DNA of 46,188 nt from JAJPGZ01 sp038229295. GTDB lineage: Bacteria > Verrucomicrobiota > Verrucomicrobiia > Chthoniobacterales > UBA10450. A program made the position numbers and the translations under genes. The notes below the pieces were generated by a model. It searched no databases. It worked only from the letters and a program-made list of their open reading frames with translations, and was not told the DNA's origin. Positions 25,978 to 35,260 of the stretch are shown here, piece by piece. How positions within the stretch are numbered: the first letter of the stretch is position 1; every line of letters begins with the position of its first letter. Where the stretch lies: contig JBBROO010000022.1 of assembly GCA_038229295.1 (NCBI GenBank), positions 1 through 46,188 on the forward strand, given 5' to 3'.

Positions 25978-28900
25978 TTACGGAAGCGCGGTGCCCGACT
26001 TGGATTTCACTAGCGCGATGTCGCCGCTGTTGAGGTTGCCATCGATGGTGACGTCTTCGCGGAAGTTGGAACCGGTGACGACCTGACCAGATTGCGACTT
26101 GGTCTGGGCGATGTCGCCAGAATTCACGAACGTGTCCGCGGTGGTGTCGCCGACCAGCACACCCATTGTGGCGGGGACGCTGGCACTGAAGTTTCCTGTT
26201 GTGTCGGTCACATTAGCCAGGGTGACGGTGAGCCGCTGCGCATTGGTTACGCCGGTGAGATTGACGATGTATCGATGGGCATCAGTGCTATCAATCATGC
26301 TGCTGCTTACCGTGCCAGTGCCGCTGGTGACGCTGGCGCCGCTGACGCTGGCCAGAGTGTTCGCGAAGATAAAGATCATCTGGTAATCGCCGGTCGCGCC
26401 GCCGGTGCGACATTCGATACTGGGGCTGCCGGTGAGGGCTAACGTAATATCGAACGGGCCAGCAGCGCCGTGGATTTTCCTGGATACGACACCGGCGATC
26501 TGCACGGGCGGCGGCGGCACGAAGCAAAAGGCGTTGCCGACGAGCGTGTAATTGCCATCGCTGGTGATGTCACTCGCTGTTCCCTGCGTCTTGGGCCCGG
26601 CGTCAGGCCGGTTAAAGTAGGTCCTCACGTTGATCTTCGACAGACTCTGGCCAGCACCAATGTTTTCGGCCTTGCTGTTGGAGAGCGTGATCGTGACCAC
26701 ACCAGTGGCGACGTTATAGCTGCCACTGTCGGCGTTGCCGAGCTTTACCGGTGTGTTTGCGTTCGGGTTCGGATTGGTGGCATCGAGAGGCACGCCGAAT
26801 TTCCCGTATTCAAACGAGAGCGCTCCGGTCGCGTCCGACTTCATCCCCACGTAATAGCGGTCAAAGTCTGCATCGGGGTTCAGCCGTTGCCAGACAATGT
26901 ACCACTGGCTGTTCGGTGGCGGCGTGGTGAGTGTTGTGGAGGGCGCGACCTGAAGCGTGAATATTAATTTATTCACTCCAGCGCCGAGATACGGTTCGGC
27001 GATATAGAGTTGCTTGATATTGACGCGTGGATCGGGCGGAATGTTTGCTCCAGAATCGTTATCTGTGCCGTCGGGATTAAGGTCGGTGATGACAAGCACG
27101 CCGGGCGTTACACATGGGTTCGGCTCGCTCACTACCGTGGGCAAGAACTCGCCGCAGTAGGGCCCCTCGCCAATAGCGTTCACTGCGGTAACCCGGTAGA
27201 AGTTCTGCGCAGCCGGATTGAAAGTAGTGTCGGTGTAATTTGTCACCGTGGTCGTGGCGATCAGCACGGGTGTGCCGCCGGCCCCCTCTTTCCGATAGAT
27301 TTTGTAAGCTGTAATCGGCGAGCCAGCATTGTCTGGCGCCGGCCACTTCAAGGTTACAATCGTGTTTGCGCCATTGACCGTGGCAGTCACCAACGGGGCG
27401 CCCGGTATCGCCGGCTCGAATGGATCATACTGAGCAAACATGCGTTTGCCGCCGGTCTGCCGGGTGATGACGGCCTTGGCGGTGAAGTCATTGGCGCCGC
27501 CGTTGATGCAGGTCGCGGTGATACAACCGTCGTCCCAGCCGACGACCACGCGGCCTTCCTTGTCAATCGACGCATCGAAAAAGTCGAGCTGATTGCGGCA
27601 GGTGCCGCTGCCGCAAATTCCGCCACGCTGGACGGGATCGCCCGGCGTCACGTTCTCGGTTCGCCACGTTACGCCGCCATCAAAAGTGGTGGCGATATAG
27701 AGATACCAGACGCCGGTAAAGGTCGGCTGATTGTAATCAGCGCCCGCAGTCTCGGTGCCGAAGAAGGCAAAGGCTGCGCGATTCGAGTCGCCGGCAACTA
27801 CTGCCGGAAATGCGGTGTTCACCACCGGCCCGCCATTGACGACCGAAGCGCCGACATCAAAAGGAACGGACCACGTTACCCCTTTATCCTTTGACACGGC
27901 GATGCGTGGGTGGCCGTCCCCAGACTGCATCCCCTCATAGATGACCTCTGTGCCGGTTACAGGATCATTCGTAATCGATACGCCGACCGATGAATCGTCG
28001 TCGCTATATGTGGTCGACCCAGGAATTTTCCTGATGGCCCACGTAACGCCATTATTTTCGGACACGATGACAGCCTGCTGACCGTCCACGTGGCCTATCA
28101 GGTCGGTTCCTCCGCATGCGTTGTTGGGCACGTAAACGGTGCCGTCCGGGGCAACCTTGAGATGGCCGTGCAAGCCACCGCAGTCGACAGTGGTGTACAT
28201 CGGGACACCGGGGCCAAAAGTACGCCCGCCATCAAGGCTGAGCGAAGCTCGCGCGTCTGCGACGCTCTGGGATGCATAGTAGATGGCGTTCGGGTATACG
28301 GTGGTGCCGACAAGCGGCGTGTGGAAGGGGCCACCGCCGATCGTCTGGTGATCGATATCGGACGGGAGGCTCGATCCTTCACTCGGCGTGAAAGAGTCGC
28401 CGTCATTATCCGTAATATCGGTTGCGCTGCCCGCCGGCGTGAGTCCCTCGAGTTGCGAGACCAACGTGCGGCCAGGTAGATGATCCGTAAATAGAATTGG
28501 ATCTCCGAAAACGTGCGGACTGGCTGCCAGCACGAGCGGTTTGGGTTCCCAAAGCGTGCCGGCGGGTGACGAGCAGTCAGTGAAGGTGATTCTCAACAGG
28601 GAAGGCGAGAACCCGCCGAAGTATAACTCCGTTCCACCGTTCGGAATCGTAAACATGCTGTTGCTGAACGTCTTTTCGCTCTTCCAATTGACGCCGATTG
28701 ATGGCTCGCCCACGCTTTCGCCAAGACCTTGCGGCGCCGTGTAATTAAAATATCTCGGCGCACCAGGATTAGGTGTTGGTGTGGCCGTGGGACAAGCGGC
28801 GTTGCCCACGACAGTATATATACCTGTGTTCGTCGCGAGGCTGTCGGGCATGTTATCAGGGGTAACCGAAGCAGCATCGGCTCCGAAACGCACCCGGACG

Positions 28901-30153
28901 AGGAAGCCTACCAAGGCGCCCCCTACGCCTGGGTTACCGATTTTGCTTCGCGAAACCACGATGGTAATCGTCCCGTCGGAATTATAGGTGCTGCCCACGT
29001 CGGCATCGCCAAGGCGGGTATTTGGCGCGCCGTAAGTGCCACCGGTTCCCCCAGTAGGATTAAAGGTGCCATATTTAAATACCGCCACGGTCCCCGGCGG
29101 TGCGCCGGCAAGGTCGGCCGGGTAAGTGCTCATGTCCACCCAGCGTCCCACTGTCGCCGGATCGCCAGCAAATCTGAACTGGATCGGCCAACGGGTGTTC
29201 GCGGGAGGAACTCCGCCGGGGAAACTTTCCACTTTGAGAGTGAAGACCAATTTGTCTGGCGCGAAAACCCCCGGCTCGGCAATCGAGAGACTGCGCAGGT
29301 CCCAGCCCGGGTTTGACTGTTGACCTGTGGGCGTGATGATGTCGCCGGCTGGATCCGTCAGAATTAGAAGTCCCGGCAGGACACAATTGGCCGGCGTTGC
29401 CGTGGGCGTTGGTGTCGGGGTAGCGGTTGGAGTAGGAGTGGCGGTCGGAGTTGGCGTCGGCGTTGGAGTACCGCTTACGCATGCGGCGTTGCCGATGAGC
29501 GTGTATTGCTTCGCGCCAGTCTGGTTGGTCTCGGAATCTATCGTCACCAGCAGGCCAGAGCCGGCTGCGCCTACAAGGGTGTATGTTCGCCCGAAAATCG
29601 CGGTCAAGGTATTGGTCGCGACGGGACTTCCCACTTTACTGTTGGCAATCTTGATCCTGATACTGCCATCAGCAGCGAAACTACCGGAATCGGCGGCGCC
29701 CACCCCCGAATCCACACCGGTTGTGTTGTCCCGAGTGCCATAGGTAAAAGTCACTGCCGATGTCGCGTCCGTCAGCATGCTCACCCAGTAGTTGATGATG
29801 CTCGGTGCCGGCGCCGTAAAATAAATCCGCCACGTGCCGTTCGGCGGAAGCGACCCGCTCAGGTCGGCCACCTTCATCGTGAAAGTGAGCATGTTCGTGT
29901 CAGTGGCAAGCTCGGCAATGGAGATGGATTGGATGTCCTGATTCGAAGTTCCAGGAGCGCCTTGATCCCCTGTAGGATCAGTGACCACTGTTATGCCTGG
30001 CAATGTGCAATTGGCCGGAGCAACCAGCGATGCCGCTGGCGCATACGCGCTGAGGCTGCTAGCCTTTTTGTTGCCGGCAAACGTGATGGCAGTGGTCGCA
30101 AAAGCGATTAATGCAGCGAAAACGATCAAGGACTGAAGGCGTGTAGATTTCAT
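25978..30153 (-). CDS. Giant secreted BNR/FnIII protein with three cysteine-bounded modules and dockerin-like C-terminus (copy 4)
   Basis: 1391 residues. After signal peptide LIVFAALIAFATTAITFAG come two tandem modules that begin NCTLPG or NCVLPG and end GNAAC, separated by a Pro-Thr repeat linker. A propeller region related to copy 1 follows (LSLDGGRTF, SENNGVTW, SKDKGVTW, TFDGGVTW; CGGLHGHLKV; CRNQLDFFDASIDKEGRV), then an FnIII unit (TIVTLKWPAPDNAGSPITAYK) and a third module from NPCVTPG to GNAFC. It ends in the ECRTGG beta domain and two dockerin EF-hand loops. Paired cysteines fit the nearby disulfide machinery. It is likely displayed or released extracellularly. No clear catalytic set and no iterated 10-mer. 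Confidence 0.85.
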   Translation of the reverse strand: MKSTRLQSLIVFAALIAFATTAITFAGNKKASSLSAYAPAASLVAPANCTLPGITVVTDPTGDQGAPGTSNQDIQSISIAELATDTNMLTFTMKVADLSGSLPPNGTWRIYFTAPAPSIINYWVSMLTDATSAVTFTYGTRDNTTGVDSGVGAADSGSFAADGSIRIKIANSKVGSPVATNTLTAIFGRTYTLVGAAGSGLLVTIDSETNQTGAKQYTLIGNAACVSGTPTPTPTPTATPTPTATPTPTPTATPANCVLPGLLILTDPAGDIITPTGQQSNPGWDLRSLSIAEPGVFAPDKLVFTLKVESFPGGVPPANTRWPIQFRFAGDPATVGRWVDMSTYPADLAGAPPGTVAVFKYGTFNPTGGTGGTYGAPNTRLGDADVGSTYNSDGTITIVVSRSKIGNPGVGGALVGFLVRVRFGADAASVTPDNMPDSLATNTGIYTVVGNAACPTATPTPNPGAPRYFNYTAPQGLGESVGEPSIGVNWKSEKTFSNSMFTIPNGGTELYFGGFSPSLLRITFTDCSSPAGTLWEPKPLVLAASPHVFGDPILFTDHLPGRTLVSQLEGLTPAGSATDITDNDGDSFTPSEGSSLPSDIDHQTIGGGPFHTPLVGTTVYPNAIYYASQSVADARASLSLDGGRTFGPGVPMYTTVDCGGLHGHLKVAPDGTVYVPNNACGGTDLIGHVDGQQAVIVSENNGVTWAIRKIPGSTTYSDDDSSVGVSITNDPVTGTEVIYEGMQSGDGHPRIAVSKDKGVTWSVPFDVGASVVNGGPVVNTAFPAVVAGDSNRAAFAFFGTETAGADYNQPTFTGVWYLYIATTFDGGVTWRTENVTPGDPVQRGGICGSGTCRNQLDFFDASIDKEGRVVVGWDDGCITATCINGGANDFTAKAVITRQTGGKRMFAQYDPFEPAIPGAPLVTATVNGANTIVTLKWPAPDNAGSPITAYKIYRKEGAGGTPVLIATTTVTNYTDTTFNPAAQNFYRVTAVNAIGEGPYCGEFLPTVVSEPNPCVTPGVLVITDLNPDGTDNDSGANIPPDPRVNIKQLYIAEPYLGAGVNKLIFTLQVAPSTTLTTPPPNSQWYIVWQRLNPDADFDRYYVGMKSDATGALSFEYGKFGVPLDATNPNPNANTPVKLGNADSGSYNVATGVVTITLSNSKAENIGAGQSLSKINVRTYFNRPDAGPKTQGTASDITSDGNYTLVGNAFCFVPPPPVQIAGVVSRKIHGAAGPFDITLALTGSPSIECRTGGATGDYQMIFIFANTLASVSGASVTSGTGTVSSSMIDSTDAHRYIVNLTGVTNAQRLTVTLANVTDTTGNFSASVPATMGVLVGDTTADTFVNSGDIAQTKSQSGQVVTGSNFREDVTIDGNLNSGDIALVKSKSGTALP
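29393..29470 (-). repeat. Pro-Thr linker repeat
   Basis: Degenerate tandem GGN-GTN hexamers encode alternating Pro-Thr with occasional Ala-Thr between modules 1 and 2 of secreted protein 4. Such linkers separate domains in extracellular proteins and are prone to length change. Confidence 0.85.
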
Positions 30154-30296
30154 GAGGATTTATTCAGGGATGGATTGGGCGGTTGAGATACTGGCTTCTC
30201 TATGATTCGGCGGCCGGCCTCAACATGGCCCTCTTTCTGTCAAAGATTATCACAGCGAGAGAACTTCTGGCTAGATGTTACTTGTCACTGTCGATC

Positions 30297-31226
30297 TTAC
30301 GGCAAAGAAAAATAATCCAGCCCCTGATAATTTCCGTCGACGCTTTTTACAATCTGCATCAGCACATCGTTCACCAACGTGCTCGCGCCGAATCGGAACA
30401 AGTCCGGCGTGAGCCAGTCGTCGCCCAGCGTTTCCTTCACCATCACCAAATAAGCCAGCGCTTGTTTCGCCGTGCGAATTCCACCGGCTGGTTTCATTCC
30501 GATCCGGATTCCGGTTTCGTAAAAATAATCCCGGATCGCTTCCAGCATGACCAGCGTTACCGGCATCGTCGCCGCCGGCGAAATTTTTCCGGTCGATGTC
30601 TTGATGAAATCCGCGCCCGCGCGCATCGCAATCTCGCTCGCCGTTCGCACGTTGTCATAGGTTTGCAGCTCGCCCGTTTCCAAAATCACTTTTAAGTGCG
30701 CCACACCGCAAGCTTCCTTCGTCGCCGCGATCTCATCGAAAATCTTTCTGTGTTCTCCCGCCAGAAACACCCCGCGATTGATCACCATATCGATCTCGTC
30801 CGCGCCATCGCGCGCCGCGCTTCGCACTTCTCCGAGTTTCAACTTCAGCGGCATTAGTCCGGTTGGAAACGCCGTCGCCACCGACGCGACCTTCACTGTC
30901 GATCTTCCGAGAAATTTTTTCGCGACGCGGACAAAATTCGGATACACGCACACCGCCGCGCACGACGGTACTTGATAGCGCGCATCCAGCGGTTGCATCG
31001 CTTTGCGACACAGGAACGCCACTTTCCCCGGCGTATCTTTTCCTTCCAACGTCGTTAGATCCATCATCGACGTCGCCAGTTTTAATCCCGCGAGTTTGGC
31101 CGAAGTCTTGATGCTGCGTTTGGCGAACGCCGCCGCGCGCTCTTCGATCATCACCTGGTCCACCGTCGCCCCGCGCCAATCAGACTTGATCGCTCTGCCG
31201 TTTCGCGATGCCGCCAGCGTTTTCAT
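30297..31226 (-). CDS. deoC: Deoxyribose-phosphate aldolase
   Basis: 309 residues, TIM barrel. It cleaves 2-deoxyribose 5-phosphate to glyceraldehyde 3-phosphate and acetaldehyde. Motifs include TSMMDLTTLEGKDT, AAVCVYPNFV, VASVATAFPTG, DEIDMVINRG, LKVILETGEL, the Schiff-base Lys in GADFIKTSTGK, and GMKPAGGIRT. It is longer than E. coli DeoC through the N-terminus, as in many environmental forms. The TAA stop is part of an iterated word (TAAGATCGACA). No other deo genes are near. Confidence 0.95.
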   Translation of the reverse strand: MKTLAASRNGRAIKSDWRGATVDQVMIEERAAAFAKRSIKTSAKLAGLKLATSMMDLTTLEGKDTPGKVAFLCRKAMQPLDARYQVPSCAAVCVYPNFVRVAKKFLGRSTVKVASVATAFPTGLMPLKLKLGEVRSAARDGADEIDMVINRGVFLAGEHRKIFDEIAATKEACGVAHLKVILETGELQTYDNVRTASEIAMRAGADFIKTSTGKISPAATMPVTLVMLEAIRDYFYETGIRIGMKPAGGIRTAKQALAYLVMVKETLGDDWLTPDLFRFGASTLVNDVLMQIVKSVDGNYQGLDYFSLP

Positions 31227-31229
31227 CTC

Positions 31230-31931
31230 TTAATTAATATCCGCAGAGGCGTCATTTGTCGCGCGCCATTCCGCCCGCGCTTGCGAGATAAACTTCGACA
31301 GCGAATCGTAAAAACGGACCACGTAAAACAGGTAGCCGCCGAATCCGATTAATTGCGCCGCGATCAACCAGAGATGGCCATTGCGCACGAGAAAAAATTC
31401 CGGATGCGTTTGAATCACGAGAACACTGCCGACATTCAGCAGGAATATCGCAGGAAGTAGCACCGTGATGTTGCGAAGTTGGTCACGCGTCACCAAGATC
31501 GACAATCGAGTACTCGCTTCGCCGGCGCTGTCTTGCGCGCGGGCGCGAATCAATCGCAGATCGTAAACGAAAAGCGCCCAGCCGATCGCCGCAAAGGCCG
31601 CGCCGAAGATAAACCAGCGTCGCGGATCGTTCAGTTGCGAAAACAGCGCCGCCTCAAAAAACGCGCAGGTGATGTAGAGAAAATTATGGCCGAATTCCAA
31701 CGGCCACCGGATGACCGTGATAATGTGCAACACCGAGCGCGACCAAAAAATAAAAATCATGAGCAAGCCGGCGACGACATAGGGCCAGAACATGATCTTG
31801 CCTAACGAAAGCGCGCCGCGCGCCGACTCGATCAAAAAATAAAGCGCCACGCCCTGGATAATACTGACCAGCGTCAACTCGATTTCCACGATCATCGAGT
31901 CGAGTTCGGAACGAACGGACGAAGTTTTCAT
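31230..31931 (-). CDS. Hypothetical integral membrane protein
   Basis: 233 residues from ATG 31931 (MKTSSVRSELDSM). The longer frame would overlap tRNA-Arg. It has about six hydrophobic segments (IIQGVALYFLIESA, YVVAGLLMIFIFW, WFIFGAAFAAIGWALFVY, ITVLLPAIFLLNVGSVLVI, LWLIAAQLIGFGGYLFYVV). I do not recognise the family. The stop is 3 bp before deoC, so the two may be co-transcribed. The iterated word sits two bases upstream of the ATG. Confidence 0.7.
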   Translation of the reverse strand: MKTSSVRSELDSMIVEIELTLVSIIQGVALYFLIESARGALSLGKIMFWPYVVAGLLMIFIFWSRSVLHIITVIRWPLEFGHNFLYITCAFFEAALFSQLNDPRRWFIFGAAFAAIGWALFVYDLRLIRARAQDSAGEASTRLSILVTRDQLRNITVLLPAIFLLNVGSVLVIQTHPEFFLVRNGHLWLIAAQLIGFGGYLFYVVRFYDSLSKFISQARAEWRATNDASADIN

Positions 31932-31953
31932 GCAAGATCGACAATTGCATTTC

Positions 31954-32026
31954 GTGCCTGGAGGGATTCGAACCCCCAACCTTCTGATCCGAAGTCAGAA
32001 GCTCTATCCGGTTGAGCTACAGGCAC
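31954..32026 (-). tRNA. tRNA-Arg (UCG)
   Basis: A 73-nt cloverleaf: acceptor GTGCCTG/CAGGCAC, D arm GCTC/GAGC, anticodon stem TCTGA/TCAGA with loop CTTCGGA giving anticodon TCG (codon CGA), and T arm GGGGG-TTCGAAT-CCCTC. No encoded CCA. Confidence 0.93.
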
Positions 32027-32052
32027 TGAAGACATTTTGAATTTAGATTTTC

Positions 32053-32111
32053 GATTTTGGATTGGGCAGAGAAATCGTGTTTCTTCAATCCAAACTCGGC
32101 AATCCAAAATC
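32053..32111. repeat. A/T-rich inverted repeat between two tRNA genes
   Basis: GATTTTGGATTG (32053-32064) and its complement CAATCCAAAATC (32100-32111), with extra partial copies of the ATTTAGATTT phrase on both sides (also near 32215). This looks like a decayed dispersed intergenic repeat; it could also fold in the tRNA precursor. Confidence 0.65.
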
Positions 32112-32125
32112 TAAAATGAAAGCGG

Positions 32126-32196
32126 GTGGCCAACGGGACTCGAACCCGCAACAGCCAGAATCACAATCTGGAGCTCTACCATTGAGCTATGGCCAC
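32126..32196 (-). tRNA. tRNA-His (GUG)
   Basis: A 71-nt body: acceptor GTGGCCA/TGGCCAC, D arm GCTC/GAGC, anticodon stem CCAGA/TCTGG with loop TTGTGAT giving GTG, and T arm GCGGG-TTCGAGT-CCCGT. The extra G-1 (32197) and C73 (32125) needed by HisRS are present. Confidence 0.93.
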
Positions 32197-32346
32197 CACG
32201 AAGAATCGCATTTTAGGTTTTAGATTTGCCTTTGCAACGGGCAAGGTGACTTCGCCATGGCACACTCTCCGCTTATTTTTGCATTCGAGGTGGAAGCCAG
32301 GGTTGAAACTGGGCGCGGCTTGATTATCGTTCGGCCTCGTCCTCGC

Positions 32347-34512
32347 ATGAAGAAAATCGGTTTGATTTTGCTCGCCGGTTTTTTTCTTCTCCTCGCGCCC
32401 GGCCTGGTTCGTTCGCAGTCGGATGATCCGAGCGAAAGTTTTCTGAAAGCCTACATGACCGCGCAGCAGGGCGAGAAACTGGAACACGAAGGTCAATTCA
32501 AAGCCGCGCTCGCGAAATATCGCTTTGCCGGAAGCTTGCTTGAGCAATTGCGCAAGACGCACGCGGATTGGCAGCCGGCCATCGTCGAATATCGGAGTCG
32601 CAAAGTGTCGGAAAATATTTTGCGCATTCAGGACAAGGCCTCGACCGAACAAGATCTGGCCACGGGGCCGACGCCTTTGCCTCAGGCCGCGCCTGCTCTG
32701 CCGCAGCAACCCGGCGGAGTGGAGCCGAGTGTCGAGATCGCCGCGCCGCGCAATCCAGAAACGGTTGCACCGCCGCCCGTGCGCGAAGTCGCGAAATCGG
32801 CGCCCGCTCCTACGCCGAATGATGCCGCGATTCGTGAAGCGACGAAGAAATTACAGGGCCGGGTCGATCAACTGCAGTCCGAGTTGGAAAAATCGCGCAG
32901 CAAGTTCGGCGATGTTGAAAAGGAAAAACAGGCGCTCGATAACCGGCTTAAGGAAAGTAATTCCAAACTGGAGAAGGCTCAGGCCGAGCTCGAAAAAACC
33001 AAAGGCGCGGAGAAGACCGTGCGCGACCAATTGGCCGAGGCGCAGGAATCACTGAAGAAAGTCCAATCCACTTCTGGCGCTGACTCCAAGGCGCAGGAAT
33101 CTTTGCGGGCCGAGATCGCGCAATTAAGGAAAACGCTCGCTTCGGTCGAACAGGGCCGCAGCAGCGCTGAGAAAGAACGCGATGAAGCCAGTGCCAAAGC
33201 GACCGCGACCGATAAGCAGGTCGCGAGTCTAACGAAGGAACGCGACGAGGCCATGGCGCAATTGCGCGGCGGCAAAGATGCGCAGAAACGGGTCGAGGTG
33301 CTCATCAGTGAAAATGCGAACCTCAAACAGAAGCTGGCCGACGCCGAGAAAAGTGTGCGCGAGCTTTCCGAGGACAAACCGAAAAAAGAGCAGGAGCTCG
33401 TCGACGTGAAAAAGCAGATCAACGATCTCCAGCAGCAACTGGCCGCGAGCCAGAAACAGAACAAGGATTTCGAGGCGCGCGTTGTCGATCTTGGCAAGCA
33501 ACTCGAGGACGCCAGTAAAGAAATCGAGCAGGCGAAACTCGTCGGCGCCACGGCTGAGGAAACCTCCCGCCTAACGAAAGAGAACGAGATTCTGCGCAAT
33601 ATCGTCGTGCGCGAACGCCAGGAAGAAGCCCGCCGCGATCAAGCCAAGAAACTCATGCTCGCCGAGTTCGATAAATTGCAGATCAAGTCCGACACGTTGA
33701 CCGAGCAGATCCAATTGCTCGCCCAGCCCGTCACCAAATTGAGCGACGAAGAACTCGCCTTGCTGCGCCAGCCCGTCGTTTCCATTTCCGACAACAACCC
33801 CGCCGCTTTGAAGGCCAGTTTTACTTTCGCGAAAAAATCCGGCAACGCTCCGGTGACGATTACGGGTCCGGACGGCAAGCCATCGACCGAGCAAGCTGAA
33901 GCGGCCACGCAAGACGAAAAAGGGAACGCCCCGCCCAGTAATTTTCATCCGAACGTTCCGGACGACCTCGTCGGTATGGCCCACGAAGCCAAGGGCAATT
34001 TCGACAAGGGCAAATATCGCACCGCCGAAAAATTGTATCAGGAAATCCTGACCAAGAGTCCGAACAATCTCTATTCGCTCTCCAATCTCGGCGTCGTTTA
34101 TTTTCGCACCGGCAAACTTAAAGCCGCCGAGCTCACGTTGAAAAAGGCGGTTGCGATCGCGCCCAAAGATGAATTTTCGCGCACTACTCTCGGAATTGTT
34201 TATTACCGCCAGGCAAAATTCGACGATGCGCTGGCGGAGTTGACCAAAGCGCTCGGCATTAATCCAAAGAGCGCGACCGCGCATAATTATCTCGGCATCA
34301 CCGCCAGCCAAAAGGGTTGGCAGGAAGCGGCCGAAAAAGAAATGCTCGAAGCGATTGCGCAAAATCCGGATTACGCCGATGCGCATTTCAATCTCGCCGT
34401 CATCTACGCCACGGCCACCCCGCCGGCCAAGGAATTGGCCAAACGCCATTACGCCCGCGCCACTTCGTTAGGCGCGCAGCCCGATCCATCACTCGAGAAG
34501 TTGTTTCGTTGA
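32347..34512 (+). CDS. Exported coiled-coil and TPR protein
   Basis: 721 residues from MKKIGLILLAGFFLLLAPGL, a signal peptide. An upstream in-frame start at 32257 would put 30 residues before it. Residues ~20-80 look like a helical repeat, ~95-160 is a Pro-rich linker, ~165-430 is a long Lys/Glu/Gln coiled coil, and ~540-720 is a run of TPRs (AEKLYQEILTKSPNNLYSLS, AELTLKKAVAIAPKDEFS, ALAELTKALGINPKSATAHN). It is probably a periplasmic scaffold. Its partner is unknown. It ends 25 bp before the DUF2071 gene. Confidence 0.8.
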   Translation: MKKIGLILLAGFFLLLAPGLVRSQSDDPSESFLKAYMTAQQGEKLEHEGQFKAALAKYRFAGSLLEQLRKTHADWQPAIVEYRSRKVSENILRIQDKASTEQDLATGPTPLPQAAPALPQQPGGVEPSVEIAAPRNPETVAPPPVREVAKSAPAPTPNDAAIREATKKLQGRVDQLQSELEKSRSKFGDVEKEKQALDNRLKESNSKLEKAQAELEKTKGAEKTVRDQLAEAQESLKKVQSTSGADSKAQESLRAEIAQLRKTLASVEQGRSSAEKERDEASAKATATDKQVASLTKERDEAMAQLRGGKDAQKRVEVLISENANLKQKLADAEKSVRELSEDKPKKEQELVDVKKQINDLQQQLAASQKQNKDFEARVVDLGKQLEDASKEIEQAKLVGATAEETSRLTKENEILRNIVVRERQEEARRDQAKKLMLAEFDKLQIKSDTLTEQIQLLAQPVTKLSDEELALLRQPVVSISDNNPAALKASFTFAKKSGNAPVTITGPDGKPSTEQAEAATQDEKGNAPPSNFHPNVPDDLVGMAHEAKGNFDKGKYRTAEKLYQEILTKSPNNLYSLSNLGVVYFRTGKLKAAELTLKKAVAIAPKDEFSRTTLGIVYYRQAKFDDALAELTKALGINPKSATAHNYLGITASQKGWQEAAEKEMLEAIAQNPDYADAHFNLAVIYATATPPAKELAKRHYARATSLGAQPDPSLEKLFR

Positions 34513-34537
34513 TCGCAAGATCGACATCGCATCGCGC

Positions 34538-35260
34538 GTGAAACCGTTTCTCACCGCGAACTGGCGTTATCTCGCCATGCTCAATTTCGTGGTCGATCCT
34601 GCCATCGTCGCGCCGCTCGTCCCGCCGGGCACCGAACTTGATTTCGAGAATGGCGAAACTTTTGTCAGCGTTGTCGGCTTTCTTTTTCTCGACACGCGCC
34701 TGCTCGGTTTCCCCATCCCGCTCCATCGCGATTTCGAAGAAGTGAATCTGCGCTTCTACGTCCGCAAAAAATCAGCCGACATGTGGCGACGCGGCGTCGT
34801 CTTTGTTCGCGAGCTCGTGCCCAAGCGCGCTATCGCCGTCGTCGCCCGCACATTTTACGGCGAACCTTATCTCGCAGTCCCAATGAAGCACGACATTGAA
34901 CATGTCGATCTTAGATTGAAGGTGGAATATTCCTGGCGACGCGGCCGCAAATGGGAATCACTCAAAATGAGCGCGAGTGGTGAGCCGCAAAACATTCTCG
35001 CGGGCTCGCACGCCGAATTCATCACAGAACATTATTGGGGTTACACCAAAGTCCGCGCCGGCTGCAGCGAATACCGGGTCGAACATCCGCGCTGGAGAAC
35101 TTGGATCGCCGAGAGTTTCGAACTGCACGCCGACATCGCGACACTTTACGGCGAACAATTCATCGAAACTTTATCCGCTAAACCGCGCTCCGCTTTCATC
35201 GCGGATGGTTCGCCCATCGAAGTTTTACTTCGCGAGAAGCTGCCGCAACACGAACGGTAA
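34538..35260 (+). CDS. DUF2071 (YqjF-like) protein
   Basis: 240 residues with a GTG start. NWRYLAMLNFVVDPAIVAPLVPPGTELD at the N-terminus, FVSVVGFLFLDTRLLG, VNLRFYVR and GVVFVRELVPK are the YqjF/COG2071 pattern of an acetoacetate-decarboxylase-like beta fold of unknown role. The iterated word sits in the 25-bp gap before it. Its 3' end overlaps convergent acnA by 36 bp. Confidence 0.85.
   Translation: MKPFLTANWRYLAMLNFVVDPAIVAPLVPPGTELDFENGETFVSVVGFLFLDTRLLGFPIPLHRDFEEVNLRFYVRKKSADMWRRGVVFVRELVPKRAIAVVARTFYGEPYLAVPMKHDIEHVDLRLKVEYSWRRGRKWESLKMSASGEPQNILAGSHAEFITEHYWGYTKVRAGCSEYRVEHPRWRTWIAESFELHADIATLYGEQFIETLSAKPRSAFIADGSPIEVLLREKLPQHER

Noticed and set aside
11078..30153. A cellulosome
   Set aside because: Dockerin-like tails are present but no cohesin or glycoside hydrolase domain is visible in the window.
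10093..30153. Prophage or transposon origin of the secretion island
   Set aside because: No integrase, transposase, terminal repeats or attachment-site duplication was found at its borders.
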